A stretch of 39,141 bases of DNA from an uncultured Acidimicrobiales bacterium (GCA_937922045.1 CAKZXA010000113.1:1-39141), one strand, 5' to 3'. Shown: positions 1 through 8,718, counted from the stretch's first letter. A program made the numbers and translations. Notes: generated by a model not told the origin, from the letters alone.

Positions 1-315
1 CGCAGAAACTATGCCGGGACGTCACCACTGACCATTGCGTCAGGCCGTAAACACGCTGTCGTTGCCCGTCACATCCGGAACAAACGACTCTATGACGCGG
101 TCGACAAATGGGCCTACGCCAGCCTCCGGAATAGCCCGGGAGCTCGTGCGTTCTACGACCAACGACGAGCAGCTGGAGATCTCCACCACCAAGCACTACG
201 AGCCCTCGGCAACCGACTCGTCGGCTACTTACACGGCTGCCTCCAACACCACAGCACCTACAACGAACACACCGCGTGGAGCCACCGAACCCAACCCGAC
301 CAACTCGCAGCTTGA
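1..315 (+). CDS. IS110-family transposase, C-terminal part (5' end outside window)
   Basis: Frame 1 is open from the first base to a TGA at 313-315 and has no start codon in the window, so only the C-terminal ~104 residues are visible. The segment reads like the Transposase_20 domain of IS110-family recombinases: 'YAGTSPLTIASG' near the start, then 'RNKRLYDAVDKWAYAS', 'SPGARAFYDQRRA' and 'ALRALGNRLVGYLHGCL'. The catalytic Ser of this family lies in this domain, probably within TSPLTIASG. The N-terminal DEDD (RuvC-like) domain would be upstream. Whether the element is complete or a remnant cannot be told from this end. An SOS-controlled HNH gene follows within 200 bp. Confidence 0.8.
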   Translation, partial: RRNYAGTSPLTIASGRKHAVVARHIRNKRLYDAVDKWAYASLRNSPGARAFYDQRRAAGDLHHQALRALGNRLVGYLHGCLQHHSTYNEHTAWSHRTQPDQLAA

Positions 316-367
316 CAGCTACCGCTCTTGGGGTGTCTCGTCACAGGCCAGCTAGAGCTGTGCGTTG

Positions 368-383
368 TCGAACGTATGTTTGC
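368..383 (+). promoter_or_regulatory. LexA/SOS box upstream of the DUF222-HNH gene
   Basis: TCGAACGTATGTTTGC is two half sites, TCGAAC and GTTTGC, separated by 4 bp. It resembles the actinobacterial LexA operator TCGAAC-N4-GTTCGA, with two mismatches in the right arm. It overlaps the proposed -35 element. LexA control of 13E12/DUF222-type HNH genes is known in mycobacteria, which makes the placement sensible. Binding itself is inferred. Confidence 0.55.
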
Positions 384-408
384 ATTATTGTTGAGACTGA
401 GGTAGTGT
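380..408 (+). promoter_or_regulatory. Candidate promoter of the DUF222-HNH gene
   Basis: TTGCAT at 380-385 and TAGTGT at 403-408 are separated by 17 bp and resemble sigma-70-type -35 and -10 elements. The -35 overlaps the SOS box at 368-383, the usual arrangement for LexA repression. Transcription would begin near 414. Confidence 0.35.
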
Positions 409-479
409 GATGAGGCGGCTTGGTTGTCCCGCTCTCGTTTCTTGACAGCCCGTTCGTCCGATCTACTGACCCCATCGGT

Positions 480-1724
480 ATGACGATCGTGGCTCCTACC
501 TCTACACAACCAAATATTGATGCGGCGACGTCGCTCTTGGCTCAGATCGCTAGGCGTGTGGGCGAGGTGAGCGTCGATGGGCTGGATGCTGTTGCGCTCC
601 GGCATGTTGCCGACGCCGCTCGTAGCGTGCAGCGCTCGGTCGACGGCTTGCTGATGCGAGTCGGCATGACCGCCAATGCTGCAGCTGAAGAGGCTGGGAC
701 TGAAACGGATCGGGCCGACGATGTAATCGGCTCTCGCGGTGGCCGGGAACGTTCGGCCACGGTGCGCCGCGATGCTGAACGGGCCGCTGCCGCTGGTGTG
801 CTGCCACGCTTCGGCTGTGCTGCGGCTCAGGGTCGAGTCGGTGCGGATCAGATGGATTCGGTGGCTCGTGCCGCTCGCCGCCTGGGCGATGACGCCCACC
901 TGCTTAACAATCCCGCTCTCGTCGAGGATGCCGCATCATTGCCGGCTGATACGTTCGACCGCCGTCTCCGTCGCCTGGTAGCCGAGCTGCAGTCTCGACA
1001 GGCGGATCGAGGAGCAGCCGAGGCGGAGGCCAAGCGGTCAGCCAGCGAAGTCCGCTACTGGTTCGACGAGATCTCAGGCATGGGCAAGTTGTTCGCCGAG
1101 CTCGACCCTGAGCGATTTGAAGCCGTTACCTCCGCGATCGAGCAGCAGCTGGCCTCGCTGGCGGCCACCGGCCAGGGCCAGCGAGGACCGAACCTTGCCG
1201 CCGATGCGTTCGTGGCCTTGGTCACCGGCAGCGGTGAGCGCGCTGGCCACCTGCCCCACATCAACATTGTTGTTGGCAATGGCCAGGCCGAAACCGCCAA
1301 CGGCCACAACGTGGCTCCAGCGTCCGTCGATCGACTGTCGTGTGACGCCATCTTGCGTCGAGTCGTGATGGACGCCAAGAGTGTGGCGATCGATGTTGGG
1401 CGCGCGGTCCGTACCGCCACCTCGGCCCAGTGGGCTGCTCTGCGATCGATGTATGTGTCGTGCGCCTGGAAGGATTGCACCGCTCCGGTGTCCTGGTGCC
1501 AGGCCCATCACATCGAGTTTTGGCGCCACGGTGGTCGAACCGATCTCGAGAATCTCGTTCCGCTCTGCAGCCGCCACCATCATCGGGTGCACGAAGGAGG
1601 TTGGGGGTTGGATCTCCGCGCCAACGACCGGCGGCTTCGCATTCTCAAGCCGACGGGAACGGTGTGGGCTGAGACGAGGCCAGACCGTCGCCCGATGGAA
1701 CCTACGATCGTTCAACGGGAGTAG
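480..1724 (+). CDS. DUF222 / HNH endonuclease domain protein (13E12-repeat family)
   Basis: The protein has about 414 residues from ATG 480. A TTG at 420 would add 20 residues and has GAGG four bases ahead, so the start is not settled. The N-terminal two thirds are the helical, Ala/Arg-rich DUF222 region. The C-terminal part (about residues 325-375) is an HNH nuclease domain: CAWKDC and 'WCQAHHIEFW' supply metal/structural Cys and the catalytic His pair, followed by 'TDLENLVPLCSRHHHRVHEGGW'. All expected HNH residues are present. Such proteins are multicopy in actinomycete genomes and often sit in mobile contexts. Their substrate is not known. An SOS box and promoter lie upstream, which suggests DNA-damage control. 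Confidence 0.85.
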   Translation: MTIVAPTSTQPNIDAATSLLAQIARRVGEVSVDGLDAVALRHVADAARSVQRSVDGLLMRVGMTANAAAEEAGTETDRADDVIGSRGGRERSATVRRDAERAAAAGVLPRFGCAAAQGRVGADQMDSVARAARRLGDDAHLLNNPALVEDAASLPADTFDRRLRRLVAELQSRQADRGAAEAEAKRSASEVRYWFDEISGMGKLFAELDPERFEAVTSAIEQQLASLAATGQGQRGPNLAADAFVALVTGSGERAGHLPHINIVVGNGQAETANGHNVAPASVDRLSCDAILRRVVMDAKSVAIDVGRAVRTATSAQWAALRSMYVSCAWKDCTAPVSWCQAHHIEFWRHGGRTDLENLVPLCSRHHHRVHEGGWGLDLRANDRRLRILKPTGTVWAETRPDRRPMEPTIVQRE

Positions 1725-1760
1725 CTGGTGAAGACTGCAAGGAGGAGGCACACTGGAAGC

Positions 1761-2333
1761 ATGGGAAAACGGCGTCGTGATCGAGAGGTGGATCAGATCT
1801 CGTTGTCGTACTTCGATTCAGCCTTTGGTGTGATCGGGATTGGCTATACCGAGCGATCGGTGGTGGCGCTGCAACTGCCCGAAGACAGCCCCGAGCAAAC
1901 GCGCCGACGGTTGGCTAGCAGCTTGCCTGACGCGCTAGAGGTGGAGCTGGCCGGGGTTGGCCTTGATGCCGCTACGCGTATACAGGCGCTCCTCGCTGGT
2001 GAGGATGCCGACCTCGATCCGATTCCGATCGATATAAGCCAGTGCAGCGAGTTCAATCAGCAGGTCTATGCCGTCGTGCGAATGATCGAGCGGGGCGAAG
2101 CGTTGACCTATGGCGAGGTCGCCCGGCGGGTAGGAGAACCTGGTGGTGCACAAGCGGTCGGTCGCGCAATGGGGGCCAACCCAATCCCGGTGATCGTGCC
2201 CTGTCACCGCGTGGTGGGAGCCAATCGCGAACTGGTCGGGTTCTCGGCCAACGGCGGTATCGAAACCAAGCGCCGCATGTTGTTGGTGGAGGAATGCCCT
2301 GTCGTGCCTCCAACCCTTTTCGACAATCTGTAG
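1761..2333 (+). CDS. ogt: Methylated-DNA-[protein]-cysteine S-methyltransferase (Ogt/MGMT type)
   Basis: This suicide repair enzyme transfers the alkyl group from O6-alkylguanine (or O4-alkylthymine) to its own Cys. The protein is about 190 residues from ATG 1761. A GTG at 1728 is in frame, but the Arg-rich extension looks unlikely. The N-terminal half is the variable domain. The C-terminal half has the DNA-binding helix 'ALTYGEVARRVGEPGGAQAVGRAMGANP' in part and the active-site 'IVPCHRVV', followed by 'GFSANGGIETKRRMLLVEE'. The catalytic Cys and the Arg of the wing are present. It follows the SOS-linked HNH gene by 36 bp, so the two may be co-transcribed, giving a small DNA-damage cluster. 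Confidence 0.92.
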   Translation: MGKRRRDREVDQISLSYFDSAFGVIGIGYTERSVVALQLPEDSPEQTRRRLASSLPDALEVELAGVGLDAATRIQALLAGEDADLDPIPIDISQCSEFNQQVYAVVRMIERGEALTYGEVARRVGEPGGAQAVGRAMGANPIPVIVPCHRVVGANRELVGFSANGGIETKRRMLLVEECPVVPPTLFDNL

Positions 2334-2356
2334 GAGACCCAGACCTGGCGCTGGTT

Positions 2357-2454
2357 CCAGCTCTCTAGTACCAGGTCTCTGTTCTCAGCTCTCTAGTACC
2401 AGGTCTCTATTCCCAGGTCTCTAGTCCCAGGTCTCTAGTGCCAGCTCTCTATCA
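2357..2454. repeat. Tandem repeat, seven units of ~14 bp
   Basis: Seven imperfect copies of CCAG(C/G)TCTCTAGTN begin at about 2357, 2371, 2386, 2399, 2413, 2427 and 2441. The array fills the gap between two convergent genes, ogt and an MFS gene. The last unit contains the stop codon of the MFS gene at 2452-2454. Units differ by single substitutions, so this is not a recent perfect expansion. Confidence 0.9.
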
Positions 2455-3852
2455 GCGAGAGCCGGTCGCAGCTGGCGCGGCCCGGGTGTTCGCCACATCG
2501 GTGTCACGAATACGCAGCCCCCACACGATGGCGGGAATGAACAGCACCGCCCCGACGCCGAAGGCGATGCGATAGGCGTCAAGACTCAGATTGAGATTAA
2601 GCGCGCTCGTCAACGATGTGGCTACCACCGCAGTGCCCAAAGCGCTGGCGAGCTGGCGTTGCGTTGAGAAGATCGAGACAGCTCGACCGGTGTCGCCTAA
2701 TGACGTCGTTGCATAGGCAATGGTTTGGATAGTTACGAACAAGAAGCCCATAGCCAGACCGCGGGCCAGCGTGCCTGCCCGCAATAACCAAAGACTGGTG
2801 TCATCGCCGACGAGGACGAAGAGCCCCGACACCAGGCCTGCGGCGAGTGCGCCGAGCCCTAGATTGAGTCGTGGGCCAAAGCGGTGATAGGCCTTACGGG
2901 CCGCGAGGTTCGACACGATAAAGACCCCGAACGCTTGCGGGACTTGTGTGGTGCCAGCATCGGTGGCGCTCAGGCTTCGATACTGCTGCATATAGATAGG
3001 CATCACATAGATCAGGCTGATGAAGGCGGAATAGACCGAGAGACCGACCAGATTCACCGTGCGAAAGTGACGGTCGGCGAGAAGCCGAAAGTCGACCATC
3101 GGACGCTCCTGGGCCAACTCGAAACGGACGAGGCCAATCAGACACGCGGTCCCTAGAAGCAGGCAGGACAGGGTGACGGGCGAAACCCAACCTCGCTGCG
3201 GACCCGACGACAAGGCATACAGCAATCCGGCCAGCCCAACCCCAGCGAGAAGGAAGCCGGTGAGATCGAAGCTGCCGGCCGGTTCCGATTCTTCCTCCCT
3301 CAACCACCGCCAGGCCAAAATGATAGAGAGCGCCCCGAACGGAATGTTGACGAAGAAAATCCATGGCCACGACAAGTTGTCGACGATCACGCCGCCCAAG
3401 ACGGGCCCGATAGACGGCGCAACGACCGCAACCCCGACCACCGCAGCCGCGGCCTTGGCTCGTTCATCTTGAGGGAACGCCCGGTAGAGGATCGCCGCGC
3501 CGATCGGGGTTATCAGCCCAGCGGGAAGGCCCTGGAGCAGCCGTGCCGCGATCAGCCAGTTCAGCGTTGGGGCGAGTCCACACAGGATCGAGGCGGCGAC
3601 GAAACCGATCAACGACCAGATAAACGCACGTTTTGAGCCGAAGCGTTCCGCAACCCATGCCGCGGCCGGGATACCCATCACGAGGGCGAGCAGATAGCCG
3701 AGCACCACCCATTCAACCTCGTTGGCCGGAAGACCAAAATCCTTGCCAATGGCAGGTAGGGCGACGTTCACAACCGTGGCATCGAGGATCTGAATAAAGA
3801 CCCCCAGCACGTACACGACGGTAACGGCCTTCTTGTAGTCGACTGGCACCAA
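2452..3852 (-). CDS. MFS drug transporter, DHA2 (EmrB/QacA-like, 14 TM)
   Basis: A protein of about 466 residues with many hydrophobic segments, consistent with the 14-TM DHA2 drug:H+ antiporter group. Family signs are 'LDATVVNVALPAIGKDF' in TM1, motif A-like 'AERFGSKRAF' between TM2 and TM3, and motif C-like 'GPVLGGVIVDNLSWPWIFFVNIP' in TM5. The start is TTG 3852 or GTG 3849; neither has a clear ribosome site. It stands alone on the minus strand and converges with ogt across a repeat array. The exported substrate cannot be read from sequence. No TetR or MarR gene is adjacent. Confidence 0.88.
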   Translation of the reverse strand: MVPVDYKKAVTVVYVLGVFIQILDATVVNVALPAIGKDFGLPANEVEWVVLGYLLALVMGIPAAAWVAERFGSKRAFIWSLIGFVAASILCGLAPTLNWLIAARLLQGLPAGLITPIGAAILYRAFPQDERAKAAAAVVGVAVVAPSIGPVLGGVIVDNLSWPWIFFVNIPFGALSIILAWRWLREEESEPAGSFDLTGFLLAGVGLAGLLYALSSGPQRGWVSPVTLSCLLLGTACLIGLVRFELAQERPMVDFRLLADRHFRTVNLVGLSVYSAFISLIYVMPIYMQQYRSLSATDAGTTQVPQAFGVFIVSNLAARKAYHRFGPRLNLGLGALAAGLVSGLFVLVGDDTSLWLLRAGTLARGLAMGFLFVTIQTIAYATTSLGDTGRAVSIFSTQRQLASALGTAVVATSLTSALNLNLSLDAYRIAFGVGAVLFIPAIVWGLRIRDTDVANTRAAPAATGSR

Positions 3853-3869
3853 GCGAAGGCTAACACTCG

Positions 3870-3908
3870 TGGTGACTAGTCATGGTGTCTGGCCGTGGTG
3901 TCTAGTCG
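3870..3908. repeat. Tandem repeat, three units of 13 bp
   Basis: Three copies, TGGTGACTAGTCA, TGGTGTCTGGCCG and TGGTGTCTAGTCG, lie in the 74-bp divergent gap between the MFS gene and the ATPase gene, where both promoters should be. It is one of several GGTG-containing arrays in the window. Confidence 0.85.
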
Positions 3909-3926
3909 TGCCTAGACTTCTCATCT

Positions 3927-4844
3927 GTGGCGAGGACCGAAGCCAAGAGTGGTCGTGCCCCCTACCTCACCGGCTTACGGCTGATCGAGGACGAGGCCCC
4001 GGATCCGATACAGCGACAAGGGCCCCGAACTGTTGACGTTGACCCATCGGCCGGTTCCGGCGACGACTGGGCCCCGGAAGACTTCCCCGCCTGGTACCGA
4101 GACAAGCTGGCGACCAGCGACCAGGAACCTGGCGACCAGGAACCTGGCGACGAGCAGGATGACGATAGCTCAGGCTCTGGGTATCCGCTCGACCTAGCCG
4201 TGGTCCAAACCGTGGCCCAACTTCAGTTTGGCGCCGTCACCGTTTTGGCCGGCGACAACGGCTCAGGAAAGTCGACCCTGATCGAAGCGATCGCGGTCGC
4301 AGCCGGATTCAACGCCGAAGGTGGCAGTCGCAACCTGCTGTTCAAAACTAACGATACCCACAGCCGTCTCCATGAACAGCTTGTTCTCGAGTGGCGCTCG
4401 AAGCCTCGGTGGGGATGGTTTCTGCGGGCTGAAACTTTCTATGGCATGGCGACCCATATCGAACAAGACGATGATCCCTACGCCGGGGTCGCCGCGATCT
4501 TCCCCGATCTCCACAACCGATCCCATGGCGAATCATTCCTTGAGCTAGCTCGAAGTCGGTTCACCGGTCGCGGCCTCTACATGCTCGACGAACCGGAATC
4601 GGCCCTATCGATTCAAGGCCTCATGGCCTTGCTCGCCATCATGGACGACTCGCTAAAAGCCGGTTCTCAGTTCATCATCTCCACGCACTCACCGCTTCTG
4701 ATGGCTTATCCAAGTGCGGCTTTGTACCAGCTAGATGCCGCCGATGGTGTCGAGCGTTGCGACTTCGACGACCTTGTGTCCACTTCCCTTTGGCGACGCT
4801 TCTTCGACGATCCGCAATCGTTCTACGGCCTGCTGGAAGACTGA
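3927..4844 (+). CDS. AAA/ABC-class ATP-binding protein (COG3910-like)
   Basis: A protein of about 305 residues from GTG 3927 (no clear ribosome site). Walker A is 'GDNGSGKST' at about residues 110-118. Walker B is 'LYMLDEPESAL', and a switch-His region 'IISTHSPLLM' follows. There is no ABC membrane partner and no long coiled coil, so it is a stand-alone soluble ATPase of the OLD/COG3910 type, whose role is poorly known. Residues ~45-85 form an acidic linker, partly made by a 15-bp duplication that gives the repeat QEPGDQEPGD. The gene ends 5 bp from the convergent MFS gene. Confidence 0.75.
   Translation: MARTEAKSGRAPYLTGLRLIEDEAPDPIQRQGPRTVDVDPSAGSGDDWAPEDFPAWYRDKLATSDQEPGDQEPGDEQDDDSSGSGYPLDLAVVQTVAQLQFGAVTVLAGDNGSGKSTLIEAIAVAAGFNAEGGSRNLLFKTNDTHSRLHEQLVLEWRSKPRWGWFLRAETFYGMATHIEQDDDPYAGVAAIFPDLHNRSHGESFLELARSRFTGRGLYMLDEPESALSIQGLMALLAIMDDSLKAGSQFIISTHSPLLMAYPSAALYQLDAADGVERCDFDDLVSTSLWRRFFDDPQSFYGLLED
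4119..4148 (+). repeat. In-frame 15-bp duplication in the ATPase gene
   Basis: GACCAGGAACCTGGC occurs twice in a row, at 4119-4133 and 4134-4148. It adds five residues to the acidic, probably disordered linker before the ATPase core and leaves the reading frame intact. Confidence 0.9.
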
Positions 4845-4849
4845 GTTCG

Positions 4850-6148
4850 CTAGGCCGCGGTCGGCAAGCTTTCGTCGGCCGGGTCGTCGAGCGACGACGC
4901 TAGTCCCGGCCGGAAGAAAAGGTAGGTACCGAAAGCAACGATGCACAAGCCGGCACCGGTCACCACGGTTCGCGGTCCGAACTGATCCGATAATCGCGTC
5001 TGGATCAAAGCCCCGAGAGGGTACGAAGCGGTAAAGCTCATCACCCGCACCGCCATGACCCGCCCCCGAATCCGGTCGGCCACGATGGCCTGAACCGTTG
5101 TGTTAGACGTGGCGACAAGCGTGAGGAAGCCGAGTCCAGCGAAGAACAGGCCGAACAAGCCCTGCCACATGGTCGTCGACAGGCCAAAGATGGTGATGGC
5201 GGCACCGTAAAAGGGAAAAGCCATCCGGGTGATCAAGGCTCTCGATAAATCGCCGAACATGCCCGAGACGATCGGGGCACCCATGATGGCACCAACCCCG
5301 AGCACCGACGAGAGTATGCCCAGCTCCGTCGGCCCGACGCCGTAGACCTGCTTAGCGAACACGGTGGTAAAAGCTACGACCGGGTAGCCGAAGAAGGCGA
5401 TTACACAGGCCGCCAGAATGGCCAAACCGATCCCGGGCTGACGTTTGATGTACTGCAATGCCTCGATGAATCCCCGGACGATAGGGCGGCTCTCCCGCTG
5501 CTGGGTGCGAGCAGGGTTCCGGATGGTGATGATGGCCAGAAGGATGGCGCCGAAACTTATCGCGTTGAGACCAAACGCCCACGACGGACCGAGGGTGGCG
5601 AGCAGGGCGCCGGCGGCGGCTGGGCCAACAGCCCGAGCCACGTTGAACTGCAGGCTGTTGAGCGAGATGGCCGAGGGCAGATCTTCAAGTGGCACCAGGG
5701 TAGGAACGAACGACTGCCACACCGGGATGTTGAAACCGTTGACCACCCCACCGAGGGTGGTGATGGCAACGATTGCCACCGGGTCACGAAGCCCGGCTAC
5801 CCACGCATACCACAGCAAGGCGGCGGCCAGTGCCTTGGCCGCTTGGCACACGATCAATATTGTTCGCCGGTCGAAGCGGTCGGCGAGATTGCCAGCGATG
5901 GGGGAGATAAAGGTGGCAGGGAAGAGGGCGGCGAAGGCCCCGATGCCAACCCAGGACGCAGCCCCCGTCAGTTCGAGCAGAAGGTAGGGGACAGCCAGGT
6001 TCTCTAGCCAGGTTCCAGAGTTGGAGACCAGGGCGCCGAGCCAGAGCCGCTTGAAGTTTCGATGGCGGAGAGCTCGAGTGCCATGGCGCCAGCCGCTTGG
6101 TCCCGCCTGCGTTCGTTCTTGAGACGGAGGTCGGCCGCCAGCTCTCAC
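4850..6148 (-). CDS. MFS transporter, EntS/MFS_3-like
   Basis: A 12-TM major facilitator protein of about 432 residues. 'ALRHRNFKRLWLGALVSNSGTWLENLAVPYLL' in part at the N-terminus and 'GNLADRFDRRTIL' after TM2 are typical of the MFS_3 group, which includes enterobactin exporter EntS. GTG 6148 overlaps the TGA of the preceding MFS gene (GTGA, 6145-6148), so the two are translationally coupled and probably expressed as a pair. Substrate unknown. A role in small-molecule export is a family-level inference. Confidence 0.85.
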   Translation of the reverse strand: MRAGGRPPSQERTQAGPSGWRHGTRALRHRNFKRLWLGALVSNSGTWLENLAVPYLLLELTGAASWVGIGAFAALFPATFISPIAGNLADRFDRRTILIVCQAAKALAAALLWYAWVAGLRDPVAIVAITTLGGVVNGFNIPVWQSFVPTLVPLEDLPSAISLNSLQFNVARAVGPAAAGALLATLGPSWAFGLNAISFGAILLAIITIRNPARTQQRESRPIVRGFIEALQYIKRQPGIGLAILAACVIAFFGYPVVAFTTVFAKQVYGVGPTELGILSSVLGVGAIMGAPIVSGMFGDLSRALITRMAFPFYGAAITIFGLSTTMWQGLFGLFFAGLGFLTLVATSNTTVQAIVADRIRGRVMAVRVMSFTASYPLGALIQTRLSDQFGPRTVVTGAGLCIVAFGTYLFFRPGLASSLDDPADESLPTAA

Positions 6149-7377
6149 GAACGCTCAGTGGTTTCGCGTCGCGGGAGGCGTAGAGCGGCTGTGGCCCCAC
6201 AAAGCGCGAACGCGGCCGAGAGTATAAAGACAGGCGTAAACGATCCGGTGGCATCGGCGAGCGCTCCGCCAACCTGCGGCGCCAGCATTTGGGCGACACC
6301 GAAAGCGAGCGTGGCCGCCGCGAAACTGGGTCCGTAATCGTCGACGCTTGTGTGCTCAACCACGAAGAGGGTGATGATCGCGGGAACAGCGGCGAATAGT
6401 GCCCCCACCCCGACCGAGCCCAGCATCGTCGGAATAAACCATCCGGTGAGGATGAGGCCAGCCATCAGCGCCCACAACACGAAACATGTCACCATGACGT
6501 TGCGTGGACCGTAACGCCTGGCGAGCGTAATAAACAGTGGCCCGCCGACCACGACGGCAAGACCGAGCACGGTGAAGGCGGTTGAAGCCCTTGCCGGCGT
6601 CCAGCCGGAGTCGTCCTCGAGCCGGGTGGTGAGAAAGGCAATGATTAGGAGGTACGAGAACCCGTAGGCGGTGTAGGCGAGTGTCAGCGCCTTCCACCCC
6701 TCCATCTTCTTGAGGACGGCGAAGCCTCCGAGTCCGGCTCGACGCCCGGTTGGCCGTTGTTGGGTGTGGCGAACAAGCAGCAAGGTCAAGGCCAAGACCG
6801 CAACGCCGATGGCGGCTTCGATGGCGTAGACGGTCTGCCAGGCCTCGTCGCCGTAGCGACCTCGAATGGCTGAGGCGAGCTGGCCGGAAAAGACGATGCC
6901 AGCGCCAATGCCGGAGCCCATAAACCCGACGGCGAGAGCTCGTTTCTCTGGCGGCATCGAATCGGCGGCGATCACCGGGGCCGGTATCCAGATGCAAGCT
7001 CCACCGAATCCAGTGGAAAATAGGGCGATAGCGAGCACGACGACATTGGGAGCTAGGGCGGCCCCGACGAGACCAGCGGTCGAGAAGAGGAAACCGACTC
7101 GCATCACGTCGATCAGGCGGAACCGGCTAGCCGCCGTTGCAACTACGATGGTGCCAACGAGGTAGGCGCCGACATTGATCGTGCCGAGTAAGCCAGCGAC
7201 CGTGTTGGTGAGTCCGAGGGTGTCGCGGACAGCCGGCAGCAAGACCCCATAGGTGAATCGGCCGAACGATTGGGCGACAGCGGCGCCGACAGCCACCAAG
7301 AAAACGGTTCCCCACCCGCCGAGGATGCGACGTTCGGGCGAGATAGCAGGGTCTCTGCGATCGACTTCGGTCACCAT
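6145..7377 (-). CDS. MFS transporter, YbfB/YjiJ-like
   Basis: A protein of about 410 residues with 12 predicted TM segments, starting at ATG 7377. N-terminal 'GAAVAQSFGRFTYGVLLPAVRDTLGLTNTVAGLLGTINVGAYLVG' in part resembles the YbfB/YjiJ family of MFS proteins. It is the first gene of a two-MFS operon, with a 4-bp GTGA overlap into the next. Two full-length MFS genes in tandem are unusual unless they act on related substrates or as a pair. Neither is truncated. Confidence 0.82.
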   Translation of the reverse strand: MVTEVDRRDPAISPERRILGGWGTVFLVAVGAAVAQSFGRFTYGVLLPAVRDTLGLTNTVAGLLGTINVGAYLVGTIVVATAASRFRLIDVMRVGFLFSTAGLVGAALAPNVVVLAIALFSTGFGGACIWIPAPVIAADSMPPEKRALAVGFMGSGIGAGIVFSGQLASAIRGRYGDEAWQTVYAIEAAIGVAVLALTLLLVRHTQQRPTGRRAGLGGFAVLKKMEGWKALTLAYTAYGFSYLLIIAFLTTRLEDDSGWTPARASTAFTVLGLAVVVGGPLFITLARRYGPRNVMVTCFVLWALMAGLILTGWFIPTMLGSVGVGALFAAVPAIITLFVVEHTSVDDYGPSFAAATLAFGVAQMLAPQVGGALADATGSFTPVFILSAAFALCGATAALRLPRRETTERS

Positions 7378-7496
7378 GCAAGGTCGAGATCGAACGAGAA
7401 GCGCGGAGAAGTGAAGGTGAACGCTGCCAGCGGAACAATAAGAAGAGGAATAGTGAGAAGATAGCGGCCGAACCGGGCTAGAGCATGTTGAGACCC

Positions 7497-8705
7497 TTAC
7501 TCGACCTTGCTCGCCGCTCGACCCTGGTCTGAGGGCGGCGATTCGGCCAAGCGTTCGGCCAGGAGATCGATGTCGGCCGGCTCAAGGTTGGCGAAGCTCA
7601 TACGCACCATGCCCTGATCGTCGGGGGTAAAGGCGGTGCCGGGGATGGTGAGGAGGTCATGGTGAAACAGCAGCCGCTTGACGACATCGTCGGCTGGAAT
7701 AATCGCCCCGTCGAGATCCCGGTAGGGGTGACGGATCCAGCCGAAATAGGCGCCAGCGGTCACGAGCTCGAAACCACCGGGTCGCTCACCGAGGGCGGTT
7801 TCGAAGCGGGCCTGCAATCCGGCAACCCGCTCAGCCTGCTCGGCGCGCCAGTCGGTCGCCTGGGTGAGTCCGGCCAAAGCGGCTTCCTGGCCGATGCGAG
7901 GAGCGCAGATAGCGACACAGTCGAGCAGCTTCATGGCCTCGGCTAAAAGGTCGGGATGGCCGACCGCGGCACCAACCCGATAGCCCGGGATCGCAAACTC
8001 CTTTGAGAATGAGTGCAGACTCACCACGTGGTCATCCCAACCGGGTTGAGCGAACAGGTTGTGGGCTGGTTCATCGGTCTGGCGGAAGGAGCGGTACGTC
8101 TCGTCCACGATCAGCATCAGATCGCGTCGGCGGGCCAGCTCGGCGAACCGATGGATCACCTCTGGCGGCACGGTCACGCCCGATGGATTGCCGGGCGTGA
8201 CCAACACGATCGCTCTGGTTCGATCGGTGAGGAGCGCCTCGGCAGCATCGGGGTCGGGGATGAGGCTGGCGTCGGTCGGGGTGAGATGGTCGACGTTGAG
8301 GTTGTCGAGCCGGAGCCACATGTCGTGATTGAAGTAGAACGGCACGGGCAACATGACTCGATCGCCAACTTCGCACAGAGCCGAGGACACGAGGGAGAAA
8401 GCTTGGTTGCACCCGGCGGTGATCATTATCTGGGCTGGGTCGACGGAGCCTCGGTAGGCACCTGAAAGCTCGGCCGCCAGAGCAGAGCGGAGTGTGGGTA
8501 TACCCTCTTGTGGCGCATACCGGCCACCGTCAGCCGAAGCCGCCACCGTGGCCAGGTGGCGCTGGATGGCGGGTGGGGGCGGGCACGACGGCGCAGCTTG
8601 CGAAAGATCGAGCATGCGACGTTCACTGGTCCGTTGAGGGACGAGGGCGAAGGCGGCGCCGATCGGTGAATAGATCTGGTCGAGGGTTCGTCTGGTCAAT
8701 CGCAT
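7497..8705 (-). CDS. PLP-dependent aminotransferase, class I/II (fold type I)
   Basis: A protein of about 402 residues from ATG 8705. Fold-type I landmarks are all visible: 'TAGCNQAFSL' (phosphate side), 'VTPGNPSG', the PLP-ring Asp in 'LIVDETYRSF', the Schiff-base Lys in 'SFSKEFAIPGYRVG', and the substrate-carboxylate Arg in 'GMVRMSFAN'. It resembles aspartate/aromatic-type aminotransferases, but the amino acid used cannot be deduced. It begins 13 bp after the stop of the flavin reductase-like gene on the same strand, so the two are likely one transcript. Confidence 0.9.
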   Translation of the reverse strand: MRLTRRTLDQIYSPIGAAFALVPQRTSERRMLDLSQAAPSCPPPPAIQRHLATVAASADGGRYAPQEGIPTLRSALAAELSGAYRGSVDPAQIMITAGCNQAFSLVSSALCEVGDRVMLPVPFYFNHDMWLRLDNLNVDHLTPTDASLIPDPDAAEALLTDRTRAIVLVTPGNPSGVTVPPEVIHRFAELARRRDLMLIVDETYRSFRQTDEPAHNLFAQPGWDDHVVSLHSFSKEFAIPGYRVGAAVGHPDLLAEAMKLLDCVAICAPRIGQEAALAGLTQATDWRAEQAERVAGLQARFETALGERPGGFELVTAGAYFGWIRHPYRDLDGAIIPADDVVKRLLFHHDLLTIPGTAFTPDDQGMVRMSFANLEPADIDLLAERLAESPPSDQGRAASKVE

Positions 8706-8718
8706 GAGTGGCGGTTCC

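Noticed and set aside
35-355. 106-codon plus-strand frame at the left edge
   Set aside because: It is a shadow of the IS110 transposase in frame 1; Thr/Ser-rich composition with no motif.
1055-1751. Long minus-strand frames across the HNH gene
   Set aside because: They are antisense shadows of a clear DUF222/HNH gene with conserved motifs on the plus strand.
2357-2454. The 14-bp array as a possible CRISPR
   Set aside because: Units are contiguous with no spacers and too short; no cas genes nearby.
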